Source: Biscogniauxia marginata (lineage: Eukaryota > Ascomycota > Sordariomycetes > Xylariales > Xylariaceae). Taken from it: a stretch of 64,000 nt of DNA. Shown piece after piece: positions 1 to 11,690 of this stretch (its first letter is position 1; every line of letters begins with the position of its first letter). The notes under the pieces were generated by a model, which worked only from the letters and a program-made list of their open reading frames with translations, ran no database searches and had not been told where the DNA came from. The translations under genes were made by a program, and so were the position numbers. The DNA is taken from the NCBI GenBank assembly GCA_022695795.1, contig MU404130.1, forward strand, positions 147,868 to 211,867, in the 5' to 3' direction.

Positions 1-139
1 TTTTATACCAGTAACAATGATAAATTAATATTTAAACTATTGAATAATAACGAGTGCCTATCGCCCCTTTCCAACAAAATAATCAACTATAACAACCCCC
101 AGTAGATATACAAAATTATGGAATATCAGGTCCCCTAGC

Positions 140-1965
140 CTAATTCTGAATCTGAAATAGCGGCTCGTTAGGCTCACAGACAGAGCCTGGTTCTGGAAGA
201 GTGCCATCGAGGAAATAGCTCTTGATATGGTTATAGGTGCAGTTCGACGGGTGCGCCATGCTTGTGTGCTATTGCAAACATTAGTATTCAGTGCTAGCCT
301 CGCATGAAATCTTTAAAAGAGAAGAACCCACCCCAAAGCCGTTGTGTTGAAGGACAGAACTACCGCCAAAGCCCGAGCTCATATTCCTTGCTGACGTGAG
401 AGGGGTGACGGGGTCGAAGGGGTTTCCGATGAACAGTATTGGGTTGGCAGTCTGCACGTTGAAATCCCCTGTGTACCGCTCTCTGGCCTCGAATTGCCAC
501 CGCGCGCACACTACCGAGTAGGGACCAAAGGACCAGTCACCAAACCATTTGCTTGACTCGAAGAATTCGTCGAGGACGGGTTTCATCTCGGACATTTTAG
601 ACGCTCGTGAGCTCTTATCGCCACATCTGATGCCAAGAATCGCCTCAGCCTCGCGAGGGATCGTGCTTGCACCGGGACTGAGATAATTGGCGACAAGTGC
701 CGACGTGTTCCTGTCCAGGAGGCCATCGAGAGAAGCGGCTAATTCCGGCCACCCCCTCGGGCGGTAAAGCTCAGACAAAATAAGAGACTTCACTAGAGTG
801 TAATCGGCACTCGTCAGTAGTTGCCAGTCTGGGATTGGGTCATATTTAAGAGTGTCGAAGAACTTGGCCATGGTCGTTACTAGGTCGTCAAGGCTCGTGT
901 GGTTTCGGGCTAGGGCGCAGGTTTCGGGGTTCTCGAGACAGGCGGATAGGAAATGCTCAAATGCGCCGTCGGCGGCAGCTAGCGATTCGGGCTCGCTGTA
1001 CCAAATAGGCTTATCAGTCATGTTCTTCGTTCAGGTTCGACTTGGGAGGTTCTGCTCATACTAAGAGTTGTAATATTGGTGTGCATTCATGACACCATCC
1101 AATATCACTTTGTCGACCCTCTCGGGGAACAGTGCAGCGACGGTCGCCCCGAGTGTCGTACCACCCGATACACCTTTAAAGCCGTTAACTTGGGAACTTT
1201 GGGCCTCGTGACTCAGCAACATACCCCAGTATCTCAGCATCCCATCTTCATCGAGGGCATCAACTATTTGCATCATATCTCTGGCAGTATATGCCATTCC
1301 AACAAGGCCGCCGATGTCCTTCAGCTGAGAGTAGCAGTTGTCTGAGATAATCTTAGACTCGGCCCAGACCTTACCTAGGGCGGTATCCGAGGAGCTAATT
1401 AGAGTCGTAGCCAGAGAGGACGCGATCCCTGAGTCCTCAATTTGATCATCAAAGCATTGGAACCTCAGAGTCTTTCCAGCCCCTCTTCATGTGTCTCGTC
1501 AGCTTATGCGTGATTCTTCAAGGGAGGATCTCGTTCTCACCTCGGGTTCCAACTGACGAGGTCATATTGGTCTCCAATTATCCTAAGTACATCAAGTCAA
1601 TACCTGTGCCGCGACAATGAGGAACTGGTGCAGTTAACTTACGGCCCCTGAATCGGATAGTAGGCAACCAAGTTGTTTAGCCCATCCTGGCCCGGACCGC
1701 CGAAGTTAAGTAGGATACTGCCTTTTGAAGGCTGCTGAACAGCTTTGATTCTGATTATGTCGAGATCGATTGTTTCGTTGGAGTTACTGGCATAGTCTCG
1801 CGGTACGGCCAGCTTCGTGCACTCTACAGGTAGGTCGGTCTCTGTGGCAAGCTCGCAAGAACCCCATTGAAGCGCTTCGTCCCGGGGTTGGGGTAGGTGT
1901 AGGACCGCAGCTCTTGCATGGGCAATGGGCAGCAAGAGAAACGGAGCGATATGCAGTGGAAACAT
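140..1965 (-). CDS. Secreted TAP-like alpha/beta hydrolase (peptidase-type)
   Basis: Six exons read on the minus strand: 1643..1965, 1541..1582, 1225..1484, 1062..1173, 332..995 and 140..268. They splice to 509 residues. The N-terminus (MFPLHIAPFLLLPIAHARA) is a signal peptide, so the enzyme is probably secreted. An alpha/beta-hydrolase fold follows, with an oxyanion segment NFGGPGQDG, the PRGAGKT stretch and the nucleophile elbow G-V-S-G-G (Ser about 211). The C-terminal TAP-like domain supplies Asp about 440 (NPFDPVTP) and His about 468 (GFGHTS). The layout matches fungal and actinobacterial tripeptidyl-aminopeptidase-like hydrolases; the substrate cannot be read from sequence. The elbow normally reads G-x-S-Y-G, so Gly after the Ser is a small departure. 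The 51-base intron 1174..1224 is stop-free and a multiple of three. The gene looks intact. It faces away from the SF3B4 gene. Confidence 0.85.
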
Positions 1966-3999
1966 TTTTTTTGAGTTTAAGGTAGAGAGACTTGTCCTTG
2001 TCTTGTCTTGATGGCAAAGGAACGGTAGATTGTAGTCTTCAGGTTACATGAAGGAATCTTGAAATCTTATATACCTGTGTGTGCTTCCATATCTAATAAA
2101 GCCACCCTTTTCCCCTAAGGGATCCAAGGACGTTGCATGAGAGAGTCTAATGTGGTGGCTGCATACTCACAAGTAGCAATGAGAGGCTTAGACGACAAAA
2201 ATAACCTAAGCTGTGTAGGCATAATGACAGCATCGTCAGTATTTAGTAGATATTGATCGACAAGCTGAGGACATTATTCGGTCTCATTGGACAGCAAAAA
2301 ATGGCTTAGAGATCTCAGCAAAGACTTATAGCTTGGCTGTTGACATTGCCTCCTCTAGCATTTCAAGAGAGACACTATACAGAGGTACTTTTATACTCCG
2401 TTTCAGGCTTAGTGCAGTTCCATGATTGGCTGAGGCTGAAAGACACCAGCAGATACGCCGTATTGTTATTCATTTAAATCTGACGTCAATTTCCCCATGA
2501 AACTATCTTTTAGAGCTTGACGGATACATGCAGGATGCCGCTAGAGCTTGACGCAGCTTTATTCGTAGAATAGCGAACTTGTGGCTCCATATCCGCATTG
2601 TATACGCCGTACTATTATTCATCACGACCAGCGAGATCCATGTCTGTTTTCGCTTGTTGGTTGGTTCCCAATGCAAAATTGGATAGAAGACTTGGTTTAT
2701 CATACACCTAGGGGATATGTCGTTCTAGTATTCGGTACTCTTATAAATATCTGTAGTTTTGACTGTGGATCATGGGTCAACTGTGCAAGATGGCTTGAAG
2801 GACTGAATGGATTCCACCAGGTTGACTTTTAGCAGAATTCATTTTCCAACTACACTGCTGGCCCGTTTCCGAGCCGTCTACTCTGTCCATAGCCCCTTTG
2901 TAGCAAAGTATCGAGTTTCTTGGCTAGGCCCCTGTTGTTCGTAGCTCATCCCGGGAGTCGAAGCTTAGGTGTCTCGAGTGGTATCATTGTCTTATTAATC
3001 GTATTTTACATAGTCGCCGGTAAGCGACATCGCCGCACCGTCATTATAAACCATGGTATGAGGTCGGCCCTGCCTCCAAGATGCCCCCAATTGTAAAATC
3101 CCCCCCCAGAGTCCCCAGAGTAATGCCTAATAGTACAGCATGAAAGGTTCCGTCAAGTTCGTTTCTCGAGGCGACCCCTAGGAGAGAGGTGAAAATAAAC
3201 TGTCGGAGTATTAGCACAGTTTGCCTGATCTAGCCAGGAAAGCCGTACCGGATAATGGAAGGTCGCGGGTCGCTACGAGTGTAGCCTGGAGTCTCGTCAG
3301 TCTTGCCGTTGTTTGCGCCTGGAGTTGGTAGTCAGGCAATACCGAGATAGAGGATTAACGGCAGGTAGCCACTATCAACCGTTAGACAACAAAGTTTGAC
3401 CTGAGGGTTGTGGTGCTGTAGCATACTAGTGCATTGCGACTCTCGAGACCTCGATGATCTTTCCGATGCGCTCCTGTTAACCAACGACGTAAGCTAAAAC
3501 TGCCCGCCGCTATGTGCTTGCGGTATTCGCACCTTTGATTCCTCAGAAAGGGCGAACATTTTGGAGGACAAATACGTGGACGGATCGGGAGGATGGCGAG
3601 AATCCGGCTATACTCGTTATTGCGTTGTCGTTCGTTGAGGTTCGAAATGCGAGACTACCCAGTGCTGGTAATGCGATAATATGAAGAAGACTCGAGCTGC
3701 GTCAAATAGAGCTTCTCGAAAATTCAAGAATTGAACCAGGTTTAGAAGCCCCATATTTGATAAGCAAGCCTTATCGGAAGATTCGATAACGATATTAATG
3801 GGGCCAGTGATCGCGGAATGATAGTAAATCCGCTAAAACTCTAGGCCTAGCCCAAAAAGTTCAAGCTTCCGTCAGAGGTCCCGAGTCACGGTCGCGTGCG
3901 CCGCGACAAACACCGGAATTCTGATTCCACCTCCACGACCGTATTCTGCCCAGGTAGTCAATCCCATCCTCAGATCCCCTACACAGCGGGTTCGCCAAC
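1966..3999. other. Intergenic, divergent promoter region
   Basis: About 2 kb separate the hydrolase start from the SF3B4 start, so this holds both promoters. No recognisable gene was found. Short open frames near 2500-2830 lack homology I can recognise. A 12-base direct repeat (TAGAGCTTGACG) occurs twice near 2511 and 2542. Confidence 0.6.
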
Positions 4000-5084
4000 A
4001 TGTCGGGTGCTAAACACTGGTAAGTCTGTTCTGGTCTGGCGTATGCTGATTATGGCGGTGCTGATTTCTGGCAACTAGGGAGCAGGATAAAGAAGCCACT
4101 GTCTATGTGGGCAATATCGACGAACGCGCCACCGATGCCTTGATCTGGGAGCTGATGGTTCAAGCAGGGCCGGTGGTTAATGTGCACTTGCCCAAGGACC
4201 GAGTCACCCAGTCCCACCAAGGCTTCGGCTTTGTCGAGTTTAATGGCGAGATCGACGCCGACTATGCCGCCAAAATCATGAACGGCATTAGACTGTACAG
4301 CAAACCCTTGCGAGTCAATAAAGCCTCTGCCGATAAGCAGAAGCCCCTCGAGATTGGTGCCGAACTCTTCATCGGAAATCTGGATCCTATGGTCGACGAG
4401 AAGATCCTCTACGACACTTTCGGCAGATTCGGAACTTTGATCGCACCTCCCAAGGTAGCTCGCGACGATAATGGGCTGAGCAAGGGATATGGTTTCGTCA
4501 GTTACAGCAGCTTCGAGGCCAGCGACGACGCTATAAACAACATGAACGGCCAATTCCTTATGAATAAGGACGTGAGTGTACAGTATGCATACAAGAAGGA
4601 CGGCAAGGGCGAGCGACACGGAGACGAAGCCGAACGAATGCTCGCCGCCCAGGCGAAGAAGCACAATGTCACGGTCGAGACCCAGCCCATGCCTCCAGCA
4701 CTTCTTCAGAATCCAGCCCAAGCTGCACCCCCTCCAGTTGCTGTCGCACCCCCTGCTATGGCTACTGGCGGGTTCGACCCTTCCATGGCTGCTGCAGTCC
4801 CCCCTCCAAGACCAGTTGGCTTCGCTCCGCCTGGTGGTCATCGCGGTGCCCCCCCTCCTTTCGGTGTAAACGCTGGTCCACCGCCCCCTGGACGACCAAA
4901 TGCGTTGCCCCCAGCGCCGTCAGATTTGCCGGCCCGCCCACCTCCTGTCCAGGGTGGTTATGGCAGTCCGGCGGATTTCCATCCGGGTGCTTTCAGAGGC
5001 CCAATACCGCCCCCAGGCTTTGGTCCTCCTGGCAGCGTAGTCCCGCCACCACCCCCTGGATTCGCCCCTGGCTACGGTCGCTGA
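4000..5084 (+). CDS. hsh49: Splicing factor 3B subunit 4 (SF3B4/Hsh49), two-RRM protein
   Basis: Two exons (4000..4019 and 4079..5084) give 341 residues. The tiny first exon encodes MSGAKH plus two bases of a Trp codon. A 59-base intron with GTAAGT donor and a GCTGAT branch site separates it from [14 protein letters not shown], which restores the conserved N-terminus of the family. RRM1 covers about residues 14-90 (RNP2 VYVGNI, RNP1 QGFGFVEF) and RRM2 about 101-180 ([14 protein letters not shown]). The last 140 residues are Pro/Gly-rich, as in SF3B4. The protein belongs to the SF3b complex of U2 snRNP, where the RRMs contact SF3B2 and pre-mRNA near the branch site. The start was chosen because the 20-base exon is needed for the conserved N-terminus. 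Confidence 0.95.
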
Positions 5085-8000
5085 AGTTTGAAAGAATGTG
5101 CGGATGAGACTTCATCCGTTTGACTATCTTCTATGATCGGTCTTGACTTTCTAAGAATTTATTAGTTTAAGCAGCTTAGAGACTGCAAGAGTAGTCACGG
5201 CTGGAGAGCTGCTTGGAAGGAACTATCTTTAACAGACAGTTAAAGTCTAGCCGAGCTATGCTCCGAGCAGCTCCCTCTCGGCCTTGAGGGGTTAAGAAAG
5301 TTGCACACACAGGTGCCATTGAAGAAAACCACAAGGTTTGGCTAACGACGGCAAAATATGGCATAGGAACCCCTGGGATCCCATATTGTCGTCACAGGAC
5401 TAAGTGAAGGCTGGGTATCCTGTAATGCTTACGATTAGTGCTGGGTTGTAGCTGCACATAATGGCAAAGCCACAAACGAACGTGTCTTCAAAAAAGGATT
5501 CTATAAGGATTCAAGTCGACTGCCGCGTTTCGCAGAAGACGACAGAGTTAATTAGTCAGAAAATTACTACGAATCGAGACCAAAAATTTTATCTTCGAGA
5601 GAGCCTGCCTTCACTTGTTTTTTGTGACTCAGAACCTCATCCCCTTTCCTATGTTTGTCACGTCTATTTCTGTGTAATCGGCATAGTCTATTTGAGGAGC
5701 AATATACCCAACTGGGATTATTGTCTGCTTATGCTGAGTTTGTTTTGCTGCAAAATCAATATCCAAGTTTCAGTTATACAGCCTTGCCTGTACAGCTTGA
5801 AAACAATACCCGGTTCACCGTTTATGAAAGAACTACAACACCCTGGCCATTGGGCCCAACTATCAATCACTAAGTACTATGATTCAGTCTTTACATATGT
5901 CCTGTCCAGTCAACCCACTGCGTTAAGCTTGGCAACTCTGGCTTTTAGGGGGCTGACCTTGGCTTCTATTTTTTTTTTCTCCCCCACCCAAAGTCCTGCA
6001 AATTCTAGGGTATCAAGGGATCTAAAGTTTGGAGTTTATTATAAATGGATAGTATCCCCCCCCCCACTGAGCGGCGGATTACGGCCTCTTACACCAGAGG
6101 TCTCGTTTGACATTAGGGTTAGGCGATTCGTACTGGCGGGAATCTCCGCTGTTAAGTTTCGAGATTCGGCGTTCACCCGAAAAAGCGTCAGGAAGGCCGT
6201 GTTTCACTCGCATATGCGCCAAGTCGTAAGTCAGGAAGGGATGTGTTGGTGTGCGAGGCGAAAACATTCAATAGTTAGGAGACGGGGAGGTTTCCTAACA
6301 AAGTTTGTTGCCTTTCCTAAGTTAAGGTCAGGTTCGGGTCAGGGTCTCTCTACGCGGCTACGTATATGTGTGTTTGTGGCACGGGGGGTAAAGGGTCTTT
6401 TGCTTGAACTCTACCCGGGCGCTAGAGGTGCACTATAAAAGTATTTCGTTACCTAAAACGGCTTCTCGGGCACGTGATTCGTTCGTCTATTCGGTTTAAA
6501 GGAAACTAAGGCGGCTCGGGGGTATCCTTAAGTTAGATATGCTTTGCATTCGGACTTACATCGTATTTAAGTTATGGAGAATTGTTTGCCGGCAAGCCTT
6601 TCCAATAATCTGAGCGCGAGCCGGGCTCACGGTGGCATTTTACGGGAGGCCTTCACGAAAAAAAAAATCTCGCCCGCCTTGAAGCAGTAATAAGTGCGGT
6701 ACAGCGGCGATCATGATGGCTACTATCCCTAGTCCATGACGCGTAGGTACATACAGTTATGAAAAACCGGACTGCCACCCACCATCTTCAACCTCCTTGA
6801 CCGGTCTTGTATACCCCGTTCCACATACATAACATACCATGCCACCGCTCCTACGATATAGGTATGCTGTTCGTGTGAAGCCGTGATCTAGTCAATGCAA
6901 AGAGGCGACCGGGAAGCCAGTCCGGTGGCATTGCAGCATCCACGCTGTATTCGTATGCCGACCCTAATGTATACTGCACAACCGCACTGATGTGTTTGTA
7001 ACCTGATCATGAATTACCTTTCAAACTATCGTGTACACGGGATTCAGCTCTGTCTAGCGTTAAGGACCCTTAACAGAACCCAACTGAATCAGATCTTAGA
7101 TCCGCAACTTACTTACCCCAGCTATGCAGTAATCCCGAGCCGCAATAGCTTCTAGAATAGTTCAGCCTGGGTAGATCTAATCTCTCCGGCTTTCGTCGGC
7201 CAGGTGCCTCCCCGCAGAGGTAACAAGCAGGACGGGCTGACTGCATGCTCCCGTATCCGTCACTTTGGGAAGACCTTGCGAGATCGAGCCGTCTTATTCG
7301 TCAACCCATGGTCCGGGATTCTGGCGCAAGACGAAAACGGAATCCCGAAGTCGAAGGAGGGAGGTAATTCAAAAGAAAAGCAAAAACTGATTGATAGTAT
7401 GCACAACAGCACGAGGTAGGAGGATCCGGGCTGGTAAGCACATACGTACACACGCAAGCCATGGGAACCCAGGGGGAGAGCGTCTGCTAGATTCCGCACT
7501 GCAAGATCTGTGTAACAAGACTCCGCATTAGCTTCAGTGTTCAGCTTTGATACACAGACCAGGTACTAGGTAGGGCTTGTGTATAATAAAGATTCAGCCA
7601 GCCCCTTGGACGTATCCATACTGGAGGGAGAGGGGGGGGGAGGGGGGGGAGGGGCCGCATCTCGCCGTCATGGTGCGGCAACCGATCCATATACTGCGAT
7701 GCTGGATGGTGCATTCACCCTGTGGCGCGGCGGTGTAAAAAGTCCCGCCTGGGACTTTTGTAAAGAACACGAGGAGCAGGGGCTTGTCTACATATGAAGA
7801 TGTATCTATTACCGGCTCCTACCTCGTTGACGCTGTAAGTAGCGCGGGGACACAAGCAAGGGATGGAGATTTCGAACGGCTTTGTGGATGTAGTCGTCTG
7901 GAACCAACACGCTTCTGAGCAGCTTGTATCAGATGTTGAGAATATCCCGAGGGAAGACATGTTACGTCTTTGTACACACAGATGTGTCATACACGCTTGA

Positions 8001-11000
8001 GGGGTTCGCCGGAGGAGGCTACACACAGGACGACAGCAGCAGATTTCATTGAACACATAAACGGTGCACTTAATCCTTCGATACCCGTGTGTTCGAATCA
8101 CATGAAGAGGTGGGGAGGGGTTGTCTCATTTTGTTCCACTGCCGTGTAGGGTTCAGACAAGCATACTCCTGTCTCGGGCATTCTGTCAGCTGCGTATCAT
8201 CACCAACCTTCTTGTCCCCATTGGCTGTCTTGATTTGCAACCATCTTTGTTGTTTCCGCCAATCTAGTGGTTAAAGCTTGGCAGATGGACATTTCATGAT
8301 GATTTACACCGGTGTTGCCATCTTCCCCTTGTACGCCACTTGACGTGCTGCTCCGCCAGCCCGCCTTGCGATCAGAGGCGGATTACAAGGTTGGCCAGAT
8401 CGTCGAGTGCCGGTCCAAATCAATCAATTCTCATACCTCAATTGGTACCTTGCAGTGTCTGTTCATATTACTTACATACATGTATGAGACCGATCATCTT
8501 AAGCCAAAGGCGTCGAAGCAATTTGGCCGGCCAATGGCTATTTTTCTGTAATTGAAGTCGTTATTGTGCATCCCAGCCTAGCTGACGCATGATTCTTACG
8601 AGGGGATGTTTAACTATGCGATCGTTCGAGACACTGCAAAACCCTGGCATCGGTGCTAGGGGTCATCATCGCCGCTCCGTCGGTCTAGAAGGGAAGTAAG
8701 AGCCCTGTGTAGAACCTCTCGCGTACCTGGGATGACTGTCACTCAACCAATCCACCTAACATATCTGAAGCCCCGAAAGGCTGCCTCCTCCCGATTCGGC
8801 TTGACCGACATAGACACACGGACCCCCTCTGGTCCTGCCATTGCCGTAAATTTTGCCGCAGCGAGCGATAGAAGCGACGGTGATGTGGCGAGCAACTCTG
8901 TGATGAAAGCTCAGAGCTGCAGCGGGATGGTACTCTCCCATGTCCCGTCTCCTGGATTGCACCAAATTTTACGCAACATTAACCCCGTCACATAACTACT
9001 GTAAGGACTCGGGAAATATTTTCATCCCGAGGTCGTGAACGAATACGAATAACACGTGCCCTGCTGTCCGCCATCATCCTTGCCCTCCATGAATGCTTCG
9101 AACCAGGACATTGGGAGCCAGATTCTGTTCTACAGAGATAAAGAACCGGGTTCGGAGCGAATTCTAGCATCGCTTTGCGGGGTGAATGTCTACCTGCCTG
9201 CAGTCGCGTGGGGGGCGTGGCCATTGGAATGCGAGGATTGATAGGTGACTAGAGGATCAGAAATCGTAGGAGAGGTTTCATTTTTAATGCCACCCTATCA
9301 AAACAAATTTGGGCAAAAGTCGCTCGCAGGATCTGGCTTGGAGCCCAAGATGATATATGACAGATCTCGGCCGCCTGCATTCCCGGTTTGGCTACAGTAA
9401 ATTATAACCCTGGCTAATTCCCTGGAGATGGCGAGATGGCGAAGGCCCGATATCTCCAGCGCCCCTTCGGGTTTCCATGCATACGTCTATGGGTAGCAGT
9501 CACTATTCGAGTTGTTGTGTGGTTAAGGTAGTAGTCGAGTAACAACTCGTATGAACACCTCCATGGAATATTTTAGATTTCTTGCCTCATGATGTAAGGC
9601 GTAACCTTGTAATATTCAATGGCAAATTATTCACAATTTGTAAGCATCACTAGGAGAGCATTGTACCGAACTTATAATCTGTATCACCTTAACCTATCAG
9701 AACCATGATGGGCATTTCGTGAGGCTACTATTGGAAATATTGGGGCTGATAGATGGCGTGGATGGCAATGTTGTTTACAATAATCAGTCGAAACCGCCGG
9801 AAGTTAGCCACGATGTTGCCCTTGCTTCGAATTCGTGCGACACCTGCCCGGGGAAGAATCCCGGTACTAGACTTCGGTCCCAATAGTAAGGAAAGGCTGA
9901 TAGTTGATGGAGACCCCATATCCGAATTGGAGTAGATATATGAAGCTGTAGTCAAGGATCCCCTAGAGAAGTGACGTACTTTTGACAAGAGCCACGGTCT
10001 ATTTATGATTCGTGTTATCTAGATCTAAGTTTTCTCCGCATTTCTAGAAGGAATAGAAAAAGAAATCACCATGTTCGTGCTGAACGAGGTGCGCCCCTTA
10101 CGCGCCAACATAATTCAATTCCCGACCTCAACTGAGTCATCACCAGCAGATCTCTTGCATCATGTGACCTAAATGAGAATAGTAGGACCCTGAAGTGTTG
10201 TTGAGATGTATGACTAGACTGCTGTATGGTGAAAAGTCGTTATTTGGCTTAGATTAGTCTCGTGGAGCCGGTCCGGATAATAACACAGCACAAGGTATAT
10301 GCCGTGAACTAGTTCTTCCAAGACGGCATGTGATTCTAGCTACTGCGGGATCTTTGTACTTCATCTCCCATCGGTGATGCTTGTCAAACCTAGTGCTCGA
10401 ATAGGGGCTGCTTGGCACGGATTTTTTTCTAATCTAACTTAAGTGCAAAGGGAGATCGCCGACGTTTGACCGCGAGCAGAAAAGCCTTTTTTTTGTCCAT
10501 AGAGACTACGATACTGCAGCCGTCTTGCTTATTGGCCGTGTTTCAAGGTCTATGAAACCGCGGGAATATTTCCCGCTGTCAAACCAGCCGGTCATCAATA
10601 CCCTTAGCTATCGAAAGTAGAACCAAGTAATTACCTATTGTTATTGTTAGACGTGTCGAATTGTCCCCCACATATTCCACCTTTCATTAGTCATAGAATC
10701 AGATACTCATTAATAACCATTGGCTTTACAGCTTGAATGATATCAAAATGTCTCATGTGTCAACCCCCCCCCTGCAGCTTTACAAATCTAATAGACTGGA
10801 GTCGTGGACCACTGCGGAGTTAAGCAACAGCCTCCGCCTCACAGTGTGAACGACCAGGTACCTAAATTATAAGGAGATGTCTCTGAATCTTCACATAATA
10901 CACTGGTTAGGATTTTATTACCAGAGCATCAATAGTCACGATCTAGTTCCAGGTGAGAGAAGATTCTGGGCTCAATACGATCTCCAATGAGCAATAGTAT

Positions 11001-11389
11001 TGTTTTACCTCGGAGCCAAAAAGATCCAGTCGTTCGGTTGTCCTCCAGCCCCGAAAGAACTGATTCTGGACATCGGGGGGGGGAGATATAATCGTAGCAG
11101 CAAGCCATGGTTATATTATTGCCATTGTGTCATCTCGTGAGCGACTCGAATGGAAGAAACAGAGTCTGATTGGTCCGAGGATCACTCATCAACCACCCAG
11201 CTGGGAATGAAGTCATGCAAGGATCCTTGACATGACGGGATAATGTACCCGTTGGGCCGTGCCTTACTTAGGATCAGCCAGGGCTTAGTTGGGGTAGTGC
11301 TGTAACCACGGATAGTACTGTACAGGGGTGCTCCCTGAAGATAGAAATATCTCCGACGGCGATTGCACATCTACTTTGAGGCAAATATC
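5085..11389. other. Gene-poor stretch (first part)
   Basis: No gene is recognised in 6.3 kb. The longest open frame (5461..6438) crosses poly-T and poly-C tracts and has no recognisable domain. G/C homopolymer runs occur near 6055-6065 and 7621-7655. Base composition is mixed rather than AT-rich, so this does not look like a heavily mutated repeat. Untranslated RNA or very degenerate genes cannot be excluded. Confidence 0.5.
7621..7655. repeat. G-rich homopolymer tract
   Basis: Several runs of G, up to ten bases, broken only by single A residues. This is a simple-sequence tract; on the G strand it could form a quadruplex. Confidence 0.8.
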
Positions 11390-11690
11390 TTGAATCTTAT
11401 ATATTGCGTGATGCTTATTCTTTATATATAGAGATTTTAATATAACTATTATAATAACTTTATTATTACTTATAAATAATCATAATTTTATACTTAAAAA
11501 TTTTTATATTTGAAAAAAATTTTAATATAAAAATTATATAAAAAGTATATAATTAAAGTATAATTTTTATTAATAATTTTCTTATAAATTTAAAGTTTTA
11601 TATAATAATTATTTAAGTTTTATTTTGATTTAATTTATTTTTATTATTAATATAACGTAATATAACGTAATATAACGTAATAAATCATTG
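11390..11690. repeat. AT-rich island in gene-poor DNA
   Basis: About 300 bases consist almost only of A and T, sharply different from both flanks. No open frame is present. Such islands in filamentous ascomycetes are often remnants of repeats mutated by RIP, but no parent element can be recognised here. Confidence 0.75.
11651..11680 (+). repeat. Three tandem copies of a 10-base unit
   Basis: The unit TATAACGTAA is repeated exactly three times without mismatch at the right edge of the AT-rich island. Confidence 0.95.

Noticed and set aside
5461..6438. 325-residue open frame, and an overlapping 72-residue frame that reads protein-like (EEQYTQLGLLSAYAEF)
   Set aside because: No domain, it crosses poly-T and poly-C tracts, and the two frames conflict. 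Neither can be extended with splice sites. Possibly chance or relic.
8080..8110. TTCGAAT loop resembling a tRNA T-arm
   Set aside because: No D-arm, anticodon arm or acceptor stem upstream.
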